A DNA stretch of 64,000 nt from Capitulum mitella (taxonomy: Eukaryota > Arthropoda > Thecostraca > Pollicipedomorpha > Pollicipedidae), in assembly GCA_030062745.1 (NCBI GenBank), contig CP099846.1, positions 5,580,001-5,644,000 on the forward strand, in the 5' to 3' direction. Position 1 is the stretch's first letter. Each line of letters starts with the position of its first letter. Below are positions 31,973 to 45,096 of this stretch, in pieces. The notes under the pieces were generated by a model. The model was not told the DNA's origin. It made no database searches and saw nothing but the letters and a program-made list of their open reading frames with translations. The position numbers and the translations under genes were made by a program.

Positions 31973-34900
31973 CCCTATTCCCGGCAGGGGGCTGAATCCG
32001 CCCCCTCAGTTTTTTTGCTCATAACTTCTAATCTATTTGGCGCAGCTTTGTGAAATTTTGGCTTTTCCTAAATATCTTTTTTACGTGTTTTGACAGCTTT
32101 TTGTCGTTTTATCTTCCACAGGGGGGGAGCCAGACTGCGCTTTTGGGAGGCACCTCATGCATTTTTGGTGCTCTTGATGGCAAGTTTGAAATAGCTCTCA
32201 AAGCTGGAGCTTTTACAGCAAAGCTTAGATTTTCGTGGGTGAAAGATATTTAATGCTGCTATCAGCGTGTGTAATTACGTTGACCTTCAGTAATTTCTTC
32301 ATAGTCATTTTCCCCAAAACTAAAAAACATGTTTTTTTCAAAAATTTTAAAAAATATTTTTTGGCGCGCAAAATCCGGAATACATGTGGCTCAGAACATC
32401 CTCTTCTTTGTGTGCTGAAAATTTCGTGGTGGTACTAGCTCAGGTCACGGAGTTATGACCTGATATGTCTGATGAGTACCCAGGTCACATTGGTCATAAT
32501 GGGGTACAGGGGTACACTTCGCACTCTTGAGCACATTACAATAACCGTAATGCCATTTGATGCAGTAATAATGAAATCTGAGACTACATGAGGCGGCGGG
32601 TTATAAATTGACCTAAGGTCATGTCAGGTTCGGTGAAGCTAGACCCTCTAAATTCAACGCTGCCGTGAGCTTAGGCTAGTAAAGTGATGAGCACCGATGT
32701 GGTGCATGATAATTTTGCTGCAAATGCATTTCTCGCGCATACTTTTCAATCGTAATCCTAGTTCAGCCATATATTTTAGGCGGAATGAAAAAAAAATGCA
32801 TGGTATAAAACAGTGCAGCAGGTGCCTATATGAGGAGCAACAACAAAGCCTGTACTTTTCTGTTCCGATACGGACAGCTGTGCTAGCAATACTTTCGCGG
32901 AACAACATCTTTGAGATTTTCCTCCTTGGGTGAGTCTCAGTTTTGATGCCAAGGGCCTTTCTCACAGAGTCCGTAAACGAACAAAGTCCGGTAAACCGAC
33001 GGAAGACAACGGCGACCAGCAGAGGTGCACTCAGGAATATTGCATAAAGGCACAAACTCGAAATGCAGGCGACGAAAGCTTACGAATGTTCACATGAGGG
33101 CACAAATGAGGTGCCATATCAGGGGTCACCCTCGACGACATCGCCTTTACTTAGTTCTGTACCGACTCCTGCCGGCTTTTGTCGTCTCCCATCGCTTTCT
33201 GGTCAGTTATCTGTGCGTAGTTTCTTCGGGGAGAGGGATGCGGGCGGCGGCTTCCCTTTCAACACTGATGACGGCGGGACGGCGCAACTGATAGGTTAAC
33301 GAAGTTATGATTCCGGGTGGTGAATGAGTTTATACTCGTGGAGTGTCAAGCCATGGGGGACCGCGCCAGGACAGTCATTCGCCATCTGGCACGTCTCGCG
33401 ATGTTCACACGTCTCGTGCACTGTGCGAGCATGAAGAGACAGAGATTGGTTCCGACGGAAATTCGGCGTATTCTGGGCGAGAGTGAGAGCGAGTGACGAG
33501 GACCTAAGTGATATCGGACTTTTTCCTGGCGAAGGAACCGAAGACGAAGATGGTTCGGAGCAAGAAGAACAAACGGAGGCTGTTGCCGTTGCTGCCGTCG
33601 AGGGCTTCACGGCTGCCGTGCGGCCGAGTCCGGTCGCCGCCGCGCGCCGACCACGGCCGTCCCGTCGCCGCTGCTGACCCATCGCCGCCGCGCGGCCACT
33701 GACGCTGTGGGTGCTGGCCATGGCGTGTCGACATCAATTGCTGACCCAGAACCATCTTTACCAAGTCGCTCGCACCTGGTGTATGACGTATAGTCAGCCC
33801 TCGACATATCGAAATATGATCCTGCCGGACCGCAGCAAGCAGAGGAGTTATGTGCGGTAACACACAAAAACGCGATCAACTGAAGAACAAAGCGTTAGGT
33901 GGACGACAGCTCCGCCAAGCTCCGCAGACCGCCAGGATCGTGCAAACGTAATTCATGGAAGGCCCGGCGTCGCAGCAGGACCAGCGCGAGCTGCTGACGA
34001 CCCAGGGAAGGCGTGGAGGCAGTTCTTCTCAGAAGAAATGCTAGCACTCCTTGTCAACAAAACTAACAAAAAGGTAAGAGACACTCGAAGCCGGCTTCAG
34101 AGAGAACCAGACGGCCAGAAGTACAAGGACACTAACCCCGTCGAAATGACGGCGTTCATTGGCCTTATGTATGCCCGCGGTCTACTCGGACAAAATCTGC
34201 ACAGCATACAACGCGTTTACCTCGAAAAGACCGGACACCACGTCTTCGCCGCTACGATGGACGAGAACGTTTGAGTCCTTTGAACTAATAAAATAAAAAC
34301 ATCACTAGCAAAACGCCCATTTTGTGTCCAATCCTATGTTTCGCAAACTTTTCATAAACCGTGCATTCCCCATTTTCCACACGCTAGAAACGCCTATTCT
34401 GTTCAGGTCATGCAAATGTTGGTCTAAAACACAATTCGTTTGTGGTTTCCCCCTATGTCCTTTTTGGCGTAATTTCCGTAGCCAGTTATCATCAAAAGAC
34501 ATCGAGTAACATGGCCTCCCATCTTTGTGTCCCTGCTTCCGCCCCTGCCAACGGTATATGCAAGGGTATTATTAAACAGTATTAATTACTCATCATATGA
34601 CCCCCATAGTCTCCTATGTTGCCTCTAAGGCCATGTTGTGGAACTTTTTTATCAGGAAGGTACCTCCTATTTTTCGTTTCATCAGAACGCCTATGAATTT
34701 CCCGAAATTTCAAAATTCAGGTCTGGAAATAAAAGTCTTATTCATACACCCACGATTCCTGGCAACTGCATCAAAATCGGTCCATAAGCAACGGAGCTAT
34801 AACGGTTCCAAAAATACCCCAAATTCGGCATTTTTTGCCCTCCGTACCCACATTTTCCTAGATTTTGGATTTTTTTTTATAAAAGTGTAGTTTACATCAT

Positions 34901-35026
34901 GGCAAATCCATTGCCGTTTGTTGCGATAAAATCGGATGTGTAGTTCCCGAAATCTCAGGGGGGGCCGAATCCGCCCCCCCCCCCTGCTGCGAATCGGCCA
35001 CACCGAGAAGTCCTCCGGGAATAGGG
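31973..35026 (+). mobile_element. Longer piggyBac-like element (3054 bp), degenerate, parent-type of the MITEs
   Basis: It starts CCCTATTCCCGG and ends CCGGGAATAGGG. TTAA follows on the right (35027-35030), but the left flank is A-rich (AAAA) instead of TTAA. The left 250 bp and right 450 bp align with the ends of the two 1211-bp MITEs. These include the hairpin of G-tract and C-tract, the GGGAGGCACCTCA block (left) and GCAACGGAG-TATAA and GCCGTTTGTTGCGAT blocks (right). The middle, absent from the MITEs, carries a broken piggyBac-type transposase N-terminus (33431-34274). This supports descent of the MITEs from such an element by internal deletion. It is not autonomous now, as no catalytic domain is visible. 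Confidence 0.82.
33431..34274 (+). pseudogene. piggyBac-family transposase, N-terminal remnant
   Basis: The ATG at 33431 begins MKRQRLVPTEIRRILGESES, then a stop or one-base frame change near 33490. The acidic DEDLSDIGLFPGEGTEDEDG segment follows, then a low-complexity Ala/Arg stretch, then stops. From about 33995 another frame gives WRQFFSEEMLALLVNKTN and NPVEMTAFIGLMYARGLL, ending ATMDENV before TGA. An acidic start, FF-xEM-L-xx-TN and AFIGLL/M-G are the order found at the start of piggyBac (DDE_Tnp_1_7) transposases. Cut-and-paste transposition at TTAA would be its activity. The catalytic Asp-containing core and C-terminal zinc finger are missing, because sequence after 34280 is the element's non-coding right end. 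Broken and non-functional. Confidence 0.8.
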
Positions 35027-35030
35027 TTAA

Positions 35031-35656
35031 GGACACTGGAGCGCAGGCACCCTGAGGTAAAATGCTCGACTCACGCAACATGCATATCGTGAGTTTCATT
35101 CTTAGGAGTGTTTGCTCACTGCTGCGCTGATGTTCGACGCAAGCAAGCAGGGAAGTCCGTACCAATCGGCCTGTGGAGATCTCAAATTTTGCGTTACCTA
35201 ACGGGCAGTTCACGCGGCCCGTGGCGGATTCATCCCGCCATTTTGGGAGGGGGTCCAGACTGCATGAGGTTCATTCCTTAGGGTGGAATAGTCACGATAA
35301 CTTTACCACGGAGTTCTTCGGATATACCTACGAAATATGGCATGTCTACTCCGCGTGAGAACAATATGATGGGATTATGCCACAGAAAATTATATTTTGT
35401 TCATTGAACTTGTTGGAAAGTTATAAGCCTGAAAAAGCGTTACTGGCAGGGCCAGCCGGGACGTTCCGCTACATTTTCTGCCTTTTGAAGTATACTCATT
35501 TGGTCTACGGTCTCCATCGCAATAACTAGTATGGTGGCGACAGGTTATCTGTCTAGCAATAATACCGATGTGAATGTGTCATTTCTGAAAGAACTTTTCT
35601 TCTAAGCTAGCAAAGCTGAAGCCTGCGTTGCGAAATCGGTTTATAATATACGTTAG
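35031..35656. other. Intergenic, no gene recognised
   Basis: Short frames only. GTGGCGGATTCATCC near 35221 weakly resembles a hAT-type end but has no partner. Confidence 0.4.
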
Positions 35657-35823
35657 CACAGGCGCAGCCAAGGAGGCCCTGGGGGCACGCCCCTCCGCCC
35701 TTACGTCCGCATTTTTTTGCGAAAACCATTGCACATCGTCTGTCCGGCAGGTGGTTTTCGTATGATTTTGGTTCAAACTGAGGTTTGACTCCCCCCCTAA
35801 CGAAAATCCTGGCTGTGCCCCTG
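35657..35823 (-). mobile_element. hAT-type MITE (167 bp, 8-bp target-site duplication)
   Basis: The left end is CACAGGCGCAGCCAAGG and the right end ATCCTGGCTGTGCCCCTG, inverted repeats of the CAGGGGC-AGCCAGG type. The flanks are exact 8-bp direct repeats, TACGTTAG at 35649-35656 and 35824-35831. Read on the minus strand it follows the same order of motifs as the element at 5989-6202, so it is the same family in the opposite orientation. It has no coding capacity. Confidence 0.88.
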
Positions 35824-36963
35824 TACGTTAGTCTCGATCTTCGAGTACCAACTACGTGATTCATTGCAAAGGACTTGCGAAATGATCAATTTACACAGAA
35901 GGATACCGCCATATCCTACTTTATATCCCACTTTATATCCCGGCTGTGTCTGACCAGGCAGGCTTGGACCGTTCAATTCTTTCTTCTGCTTATTGTGGTA
36001 GAAGTTACATTGCCTTCGGCCTCTGTCGCAACAAGCAGAAAAATTAAATTGGGCAATCCGGCTATTTGTTAATCCCATTCCTGCACCCATAGCCGTTGGG
36101 CGCAATACTCCCCCCGTATGGGGGGGGGATATTATTCGACCCCATGACATCTTGAGAACTACCCGACCGATTTCAAAGCAGCAAACGGCAGTCAGTTCAC
36201 CCTCACTTAAACTTCGTTAACCTTTGCCGATACGGAGGTGGGAGAGCCCATGAGAACCCCTCCCCCAATTTTCTAGACAGCCAAAAAAGAAAAGGCGAAA
36301 AGAAACGAAACTTAGGTTATCCTTTCTCAGACCATTTTTACGTCCTTCGTTCATTTTCAAACCCAGGATCACTTAAGGTCATTGCCATAGGACGTATGGA
36401 CGTCTCTGAAATTCAAGGGGGATACCGAAGTCTGGGGGAAACAATATGACCCAAAATCCCATTTTTCGTCGGAAAAACGTGAAAAACGTCCACTTGCCGA
36501 CCAAAACTTGGGGGGGGGACAAAAATCCATTTTTCCGAAATTGGAGGGATTACACCTATGGTTACACCTGTGGTTACACCTATGCTTGGGCAGGTCAAGT
36601 AGGATTATGTTCGAAAAAATGAAAGTGGGATAAATGAGACTATGTTCCAAAAACTGAAAGTTGGGGAACATTTTGCGAAATGTATCGATTGACATAACAC
36701 ATGGGAAATTGACAGAGCATGACAAATTAAGCAATTCTGCTTCCTCGAATTTTTCGGAAATTTCCAGGTCAGTGACTTAAGGTCAGTTGATTTTTCGGCC
36801 CTTTTTTAGTTTGCTAGAGATCGTGGGACTGGTTCGCTGATTTTGAAGCCCGAATATACACTCCGGTACATCTCACGTCATTTACACACCTAAATGTACC
36901 CCTTCACCCTCACATGGGGTCAGGTCACCTTCCATACCGGATTTTCAGACCAGCAACCGAGTA

Positions 36964-37215
36964 CAGTTCTTTGGTTCACAGTCTTGGAATGTTTATTGGT
37001 AGCCGTATGCCAGGGTTTTCTGGAAGCACTAATATACAACAAGAACTTATTTGTCAGGGTACCCTAATCCCAGCTGACCCTGATTTGATCCAGTTCCTTC
37101 GTTTTAAGTCTTGGAATGTCTAGTGGTAGTCATGCGTGCTTCGGAAGCGCTAAAATATGTCAAGAACGTATTTGTCAAGGGTGCCCTAATCCCATAGCTG
37201 ACCTGATTCTGCAAC
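36964..37215 (+). repeat. ~127-bp tandem duplication
   Basis: 36964-37090 and 37091-37215 share AGTTC-TT-GTT, AGTCTTGGAATGT, GGTAG, GGAAGC, ACAAGAAC, TATTTGTCA and GGT-CCCTAATCCCA-AGCTGACC in order. The copies are moderately diverged. Confidence 0.8.
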
Positions 37216-39567
37216 ATTATAACTGTTTTAGATTGATTAGAACGATCGCACTGTGTACGGTCACAAATGTTATAGCTATACACATGTTTTCCTTCTACCC
37301 AGTTTGCACTGCCCTAATCCCCTTCTTTTTGGTATCCAAAGTAAAAAACCCTGACGTCGTGAAAATAACATCACGGCAAATAAAAATATTTTGCACGGCG
37401 ATCGTGACCGCCGCCCGGTATCTGAGGGACTTACGTCAAAAATGCTTTGGTGCACATGATTTATGATGTCGAAGAGATATTACATGATTCGACGTCAGAA
37501 TTTTATGCCGCACCGTGTCTGATCAATGATAATGCGGCACACGACACGACAGACACTAGAAACGTCTGACGCCTTTGTGCCGATATTTTGACCTAGGCTG
37601 GCCTTGCTTGAATCACACAGATTTCACCAAGAAATTTCCCTTACTGCCCTTCTTTTTTCAGAATACTCTGGCTTTTAAGTTATTCATCCAAGAAATATCC
37701 TGGTGTTTTCGCTTGTCTGCTACCTACGATATTTTTCAAAACGCTGAATATAATGTCAGCGAAAAACTGATGGTTGTGCGCAGCGTTTCAAATGGCAGTT
37801 CCAGAGGCATTAAAGTCTGCAATGGACTGATAAATAGCTCATTGTGTTAACATACATAAATCTTGGAACATCGTAACTGAATAAGACAAACAATTTAAAT
37901 GAAAATGTTTCGAAATGTCTTAAAATAAAGTCATAAATGCCGTACGTCTCGTTTGTCTTACTCACTGCAAGCCATCCTTTTGACCTTTTGACCTGTTTTT
38001 TTTTTCTTCAAAGATTGCCTTTTCTCTTCTGCCGGACATGGCGAACACTTTGTATCTCGGTCTTTTGGCTGAATGACGAACTGAACTGGATCATACTGTC
38101 CAATATATATTTCACTACATGTCTCAGCTGAAGAAAGCCAGCTTTGCATGGAGAAGAAGTATGCGGACTTCCTCGTCCACCTTAAGACATTTCTCCATAT
38201 TTTTTTCCCGACAAAATGACTCTGGTTTGACGTTTATAGCTCAGACCAGTAAGGAGGCGTGCAGGATACAAGATATGACCTTACACAGCGTTATATGGCC
38301 TCTAATACCCATACTGCGCTGTGTTAGGAACACTGCAATTCCTGACAAAAACAACTTTTGTTTATGACAGTAGTGGCGCATTTCCCAGTGTTTTTTAAAA
38401 TGTTTGGTGCCAGAATCATTTTCATAGAGTATTTTACTTCCCTTCTAACCGCGATTCAGAAGTAATGACGTGACCTCTAAGCTTTTACATCTGAAAGTTC
38501 CTCCACGTGAAATCGTTCATTCCAATGAAAATTAAATGTTTTCATAGTCGTGACTTTAATCTTTTTAACGCCATTAGTTCACGAGATCATAGGGTTCTCG
38601 ATAAAACCAGGATGGTGAAGGGAACCCAAACTTCCCGATGAGCGAGAGTTAGAGCAAGCCATTTCGACGCCATAAACCAAAGCAGACAAACATTTCACAT
38701 TTTTCCCTCCTTCGCATATCCTTTGCTAGAAACCTCAACATGCATGTAGCGAATATCCAACTATGAGTTCATGAGAGCTATATACGACCTTACATGAGAT
38801 CAACATCGTCATCACTTTCAGGTTTGGTTTTCAGCCCCATGATTACACCCCGTGACCTAGGACTAGCCTATTTTTTGTACGAATCTGTGATTGACGGCAG
38901 AAACGTAAATCGCAGTCTCTTCTGCTCGTGGCGAAACAATGCCCCTCATTTCGACCATATTTATATTGTTATTGTATTAGTAACTGGAAGTTTGCAGTCC
39001 GATCTGGGGCTTCGAGCCGAAGGCGGACATCATTTACGCTTGTGTTACCAAGTGGAATACACAGGATCATGGAGCCATTTTACAAAAATCCATTCTTCGC
39101 CAGTTGGATTAGCCAGAAATAGTTTATTAATGCTCCCAAAAAGGCGATACAAATAAGAAGCGGATACTCAAAGCCTGGGAACAGCGTCAGATTTCAGCAA
39201 ATAGGCAACCGGGACTGGGCAGTGCGCGCTACGCAGAAAAATTCCAACCAAGGCTGCGATCCGTGGACATTTCGACCGTATCGCAGAACGCTACTCCCAT
39301 ACACACCGTGGCCCTGGAACAGACGCTGAGCTGTGCGGTCTCAGACGTAAACCTATAGACATAACCCTGCCAGACGTAGAGCCGAACAGGACGAAATGCA
39401 GCGTCGGAGGTCGCGATGGCCAGCGCAGCTGCGCTTCTCCGGTCGCCACCCATCAGCCGTCCTCTTTGAAGTGACTGGCGCCAAGCCAGGCAACACTCGC
39501 AGCTCACTGACTGGCGCCGCCCACTGGCGCCATGGGGCACCACCGCTGACCACTGCACTCCGCACCA

Positions 39568-39692
39568 GGTCATATACCCCTACAGATTACCACACCCTGG
39601 CCAGGCCAGACGCCCCTGCAGACCACCACGTCCCGGACAGGTCACACACCCCTGCTGGCCGCCTCGGTCCGGGCCAGGTCAGACACCCCTGA
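39568..39692 (+). repeat. ~36-bp degenerate tandem repeat
   Basis: Four units begin CAGGTCA/CAGGCCA and continue with ACCCCTGCAGACCACCAC-type sequence (near 39568, 39604, 39640 and 39676). Confidence 0.6.
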
Positions 39693-41470
39693 CCACAGCG
39701 GTCAAGGGAGCCAAGTCGTCCGCACCAGTGTCGCCACGCGCCAAACCACACATTTTCCCTGGTCATTGCGAACTCCGCGAGCTTGGACGTGACCTACTCT
39801 GCACTCATCGGTCCTGGGAGCGCTGCCGAACCTTTTGCTGGCCCCACATCGAATGCGCCAGAACCAAACTCCCATTAAGCGAAATGTAAGGCTAGCTAGG
39901 CAGAGAAATGCTTTTCTTACGGAATGGGGATGTCGACAGCATTTGAGGAAACGACTTATCGGCCAAGGATGCAACGGATCCGTTGCGCATGATCATTCAT
40001 GCATTGCCTGCATACATAGGTGTTAAAACACCAATGTCACAAATTCAAAAGAAAACAAATCGTTCGTCCTGTTATACCGGTATTCGTTCACGTTCCAATC
40101 TCCGTACAGACTGAGTGATTCTCATCAGGCCGTCCCAGGGAGCCAGTGCTGTGGTCTCGTGCTGCAAACAGCCGATAAACTTTCGGCCTTCCGGTTCACG
40201 CTCCAGGTGTTCAAAAATCGTGTCTGGAGATCAGCATCAGCTTCCAAACAGGATTTCACCGTAACCCGCTTTGTGTTCGCCCATGACAAAAAAGCGAGGT
40301 AGGTCGTTTTGGCCAGCCTGGCGAGCGGCAATATGTCTTGAGTCATTGGGCCCTGCTTTTTTGTAATCACAGGGCCCTCGAAGACCTTGCTGTTGACTGA
40401 AAGCACTATCTAAGGTCAGGATACAATATAAAAACTCAACAGGACGAGGTCTCCCATGAAGCCGTTTCTTTTTACCCTTTGGCAGGTAGCAACTGTGTTG
40501 TGCCGATGTAGCATATGCTTAACTGGTGCAACTATCTGTCTTTACATTTTTGCCGTTGGCGTCTATACTAAATAGGTCCGTCCCATAAACAGCACGGAAC
40601 TGAGAGACCTGAAGTCAACGCGAAGTATGAAGTGAAGTCAGCCAGGTCAACGCGTGAGCGTGCACGGCGAACCGGCCCTGAGCAGCTTAGGACAGCCGCT
40701 GCCTGCTGGTGGCCGCCGCATCGTCGGCTCGGCGCGGACGAAAGCGGCCCAGGCGTCCGGCTCGGCCGGCCGGCGCGGACCTCTGAGCGCCAGCAAACCG
40801 CCCTGCAACCACAGCCCGCGGCTTTTACGGCCGGACAGCACGACCGTCCGCCGCCGCGGCCGGCCGGCCAGCTCGCCAGCTGACGGTCGACAAGCGCCAG
40901 TTGGCTGGCCGGGCTCAGCCCGGCCCAGTCCGGACAGACCGGCAGCGGCGCCGTCTGGCGAACGGCTGGCAGCCCGCTGCACCCTCTGCGTGCTCCTGTG
41001 CTATCAGACCGCTCGTGGGAACATGGGATGCTCGTTCGCACCCTTGGCTATGGCCTGGACGGTCACTCAAGTAACCATTGTGCCGGCGAGCACTAGAAAG
41101 CCAGAGCACTAATGACGGGGCTTCACGAGGGACCGCCAGGCGCCAGGAATATTGGACGCCAATGGCTGCCATTGCACAGGGCTCTACAAGCTAACGACAC
41201 TGCAGACCTGGCTATTTTTGTTCATTACGGACTTGGCTTCCTACAGCCCTCAGGGTTAGACAAAATAAACTATGCTTGTCCACAATGAATAGGTGGGATA
41301 TACTTCCTTTTCACTACGGATATACTGCACAGCATCTCTCCACAGCCAACAGTCTGCTGCTGGCAGATCTGCGGTGATAGCCTCGGCCTCATTGCCGAGG
41401 CTATGAGGTTGTACGACCGGCCTCATAGCTTCGGCAACATGGGCGATTGCTCTGCAACCCATCTCTGCAG

Positions 41471-41730
41471 CCGCGCCCGTCCGGCGGATCCGTCCCCCAG
41501 TCACCCACGCCACGTCTGGTAGATCCGTCTACAGCCACCCCCGCCCGGTCCGGCAGATCCGTCCCCAGCCACCCCGCCCGGTCCGGCAGATCCGTCCTCC
41601 AGTCATCTACGCCGGTCCGACCCTGCTCAATTGACCCTGCGGAGCCGACCCTGCTGATCCAACCCTGTTCAACTGACCCTGCTGAGCCGCCCTTGTCGAT
41701 GGGACCCTGCTGCCCTGACCCTGCTATACG
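41471..41730 (+). repeat. Two adjoining GC-rich tandem repeats (~33-bp and ~14-bp periods)
   Basis: From 41471 to about 41610, four units contain GTCCGGCAGATCCGTCCCCA or close variants. From about 41617 to 41730, GACCCTGCTGA-type units of roughly 12-17 bp recur. Open frames are by-products. Confidence 0.7.
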
Positions 41731-44700
41731 GCGTCCGTGTCGGCGCCGGCGCAGCGGCGCAGACCGCGGCCAGCGGGGTGATGAGCGTTTCTGGCCTGTT
41801 GCGATAGGTATGCTTGTCTTAGGTCCTGGACAAATTCCAACTCGTCAGTCGGCAAGAAATCACCAGAAGAAATACATATGACGTACCTTTTAACGTTATA
41901 GTGGCAATGTAAAGGATATTGGAACATAAACATATTCTTTGCTAGTGACGACGGATTACTTCTGGTTATAGCCTTCAGACGGAGGCGGCGGCCTCATCAA
42001 TTTGCAGACGGTTTTGATGAGGTCTATTCCTGATCAGCAATGGTTCACCGTCGCCACCACGAACAGGGCAGCCGGGTGCGCGGATCGAACAGAAATAGAA
42101 GCGCGGGCGTGAGGAAGACAGCATACATTGGGACACCGGGTCTCTGAGAACAGCTATGCTTTTCCCATCGCTCCGTTCAGTTTTCAGCGGTAGTTTGTGG
42201 CTACGCCCGTGAGGCTTTTCTTGGGGGAAAATCCCAGGATGCGCCCTGGGAATGCTCCCGCGCAATGCCAAAACCAGCACTTGCAACAAGAATTGTTCCG
42301 TGGGTAAACTCTTTCAGTGACGTTTCATGTCCCGTTATCTTCAGCGCGCAAGCACAGCATAAGCGATAGGGCCGTTCATTGCAACGTTGAGTTACCAAAC
42401 AGCGCATGCGCGCAGTATGTGCGCGCATAGCAACGCTGGCAGCTGGCCAAATCAATGGCGTGCATGACAGTGATGCGCAGCGTTGCACACGGCGAACCCG
42501 AGTGTTCCGGTCCGCTGCAGTGGACAGAGGCCGGCCGGACGCCTCTGGTCAGCTATGCGGGACAGGGCGGTAGCGCTGACGTATACCGACGCAGCCATGA
42601 CCGGAAGTCGAGTTGGCTGCGGCGGCAGCGGCGCCGCCCACCGGGCCTCCCGGCCGCGGAGGCGAACTTCAGGACCGCTCTCTGCCTCCATCACGACTGC
42701 TGCGCCACACCCGGCGGAGACGACTCAGAGACGCTGCCCATAGAGCGCAGAATCCCGTCCGCTGAGCGCGGCGCAACGCCTTTGAGGGATCGCAGCTTGT
42801 GCGGACGGGCCAGGAAGCAGCGAGACCGGGTCAGAGAAGCGACGCCAGGCACCATGCCCTGGGTCCGGTTCATGGAGGCCCCCCTAAGGACGCAGCACAA
42901 TGAAGGCCTCGCCACGCCGATGGCAGTCGCTGTCGGCATGAGGAACGGCCGAATCCGTTTGCCAAACGGCAAACGGAACAGCACCTACCGTTTTACCAGA
43001 CACATTTTTCGGGTCATTTTTATCCCCCTCTGTCGATACCTAGACCTCGCACAACGAGTCGACACAATTTGACTGTCCCTTTCCGTAAAGAACACACCTA
43101 AAAGTTTTTCGACAAAGAAATAACTTAAAAGAGAAATTACTAACCGCATATATTTCACGAATGAAACGCTCACATACATGTTAGGGTAAAGGCAATCAGA
43201 TTGGTTATTTACAAACTGAGGCTTTCCCGCGAGTCGTTTGCAGGAACGACGCTCCTCCTCGTAATCGGCACATTGAATATGTACAAACATGAGCTGTACT
43301 ATATTTGTAGCTATGAATCCTCAAATGGGTGATGTGTTCCATTTATTGATGCTTTCCTGTAAACCTTCCTGCCGAGTCCGAGTGAGAACACAACAGGAGC
43401 AAAACTGCAAATCTGCACGGGGTTTAACCATGTCACCAGTTTAACCATAACCATTTAAGTTTTCCAAAAAATGTGTGAGGGGCCGAAACTCAATTTTCTT
43501 TCAAGACAAAAATGTCGTCTCACACATCCCTGACGTCAGTATTATGACGGACTCTAACCACTGGTGGTTCGTTCCATCTTCTATATGATTTTTGAGTAAC
43601 GTGTGTCTGTCATGCACAGGAACGTCCAGCAAGGAGCACGTTACCATGATTTATGACAATCCGCGCCCCAAAGCCCAACACAAACGGTCATCCCAAAGTT
43701 CAAACTGCCTCGAAACTGATACTCTTTGAAACTGGGCAACTCAGTGTTCATAAACCTTGCTTAACGAAGTAAGCGGCAAGCCCTAGTCTATATACTATTT
43801 GAGTAACGTGTGTCTGTCTTTCTGTCTTTCCGTCTGTCTGTCTGTCGACAAATCTTTGCTCCGGCCCAGGGCCCAAACAGATCGGCAGATCGGCACGTGC
43901 CGTGCACCGTTCGAAAGGCCTCGCGCGCCACCAGAAAATCCGCTAATTTTCGTCGCGCTGCGACCCGCCGTTGGCGCGTTCCAAGCCCTCCAAGGGTGCT
44001 TTTTATTCATAGGGAGAACACGTAAAACGGGAAACGCAAACAGCGCCAAACAGTGGCGTAGCCAGCATTTTTTCTCGGGGAGGTCCTGGAGGATAAGGGG
44101 GCCCCAACGCTGAGGGGCCCTTAAATACTTCAGGGGCCCCATGGCCAGCGATGTCGTTTTGTGTAAATGATTTGGGGGAAAGGGGGGAAAGGGCAAATCA
44201 GTTGAGGGGGCTTCACAACCTAGCCTCCCCAAATTTGACTTTCTCAACGGATTTAGGGCACTTTGTTTTGACGACGGGAGTTGATCTAAAAGGAAAGATT
44301 TATATAGGATTTTGGTTTGTTATCATATATATCTACATATATATATATGTATCTGCATTATCTACATATATATTAGTAAAGCTAGGAAGTAGACCGTAAC
44401 GTATACATTGTTAAGAACTACAGACTTGGCACTGATGATCTTCTTTGGTGTGGCTTCCATTGTTCGTATAAGTCGTCTCGTTTAGAATGAGTGTTCATTA
44501 AAAACGTTGGCAATATCCTTTGTATTATAAAGAAAAATCAAAAAATCATATTTTATTATCGATCTAAAGTTTCTTCTACACATGGGACATCTTCAGACAT
44601 TAGTATGGCGTCAATGACATTTGGTTTAAATTTGAAAAATAAACCACGCGGTTAGTAAAAACATGGATCTTCTGATTCGCGCACAGAATTAAACATGGAC

Positions 44701-45040
44701 AAGCAGTGCTGAAGCAAGATACGATTGGTTGGCTAGTTATTGGGGCTTAGGGACGCACCGACTACAGGGTCATTCGGCGCCCAGAAACAAGATACGAAAC
44801 ATCAGTACAGCACCTATTCACATATTCATAGTCTATGCTCTAGTGGCGGCCCTTCAGACAACTGCAAGTCCCACGCGCGTTAACCTGGCGGTCAATTCGT
44901 GGGTACAATATTCATGGGATATCCCGAATGAATATCGTCTCGAGAGCAGCTAGGCGCCGTTTATCCGTTGCCTTCGCCAGGATCTTCATGTTCGAGGTGA
45001 TGGTGCGAGGAGTAAAGTGTTCACAGTGGCGTGGTTCTGT

Positions 45041-45096
45041 GTATATATATATATACATATATATATGCAAATATATATATATATATATATATATAT
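45041..45096. repeat. (TA)n-rich microsatellite
   Basis: Three TA runs interrupted by CA and GCAA. A shorter TA/CA tract lies at 44320-44375. Confidence 0.9.

Larger units (their letters stand above)
35832..43579. other. Long intergenic region, no gene recognised
   Basis: AT-rich at 36000-39200 with AGGTCA motifs near 36765-36920 and a run of short unrelated frames. GC-rich patches lie at about 39380-39720, 40640-41000 and 42440-42960. The frame at 42455-43072 (205 codons) is Arg-rich and has no recognisable domain. It overlaps equally open antisense frames, so it is not called. Tandem repeats in this region are listed separately. Confidence 0.4.

Noticed and set aside
42455-43072. 205-codon plus-strand frame
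   Set aside because: Arg-rich, equally open antisense, no recognisable domain or conserved pattern.
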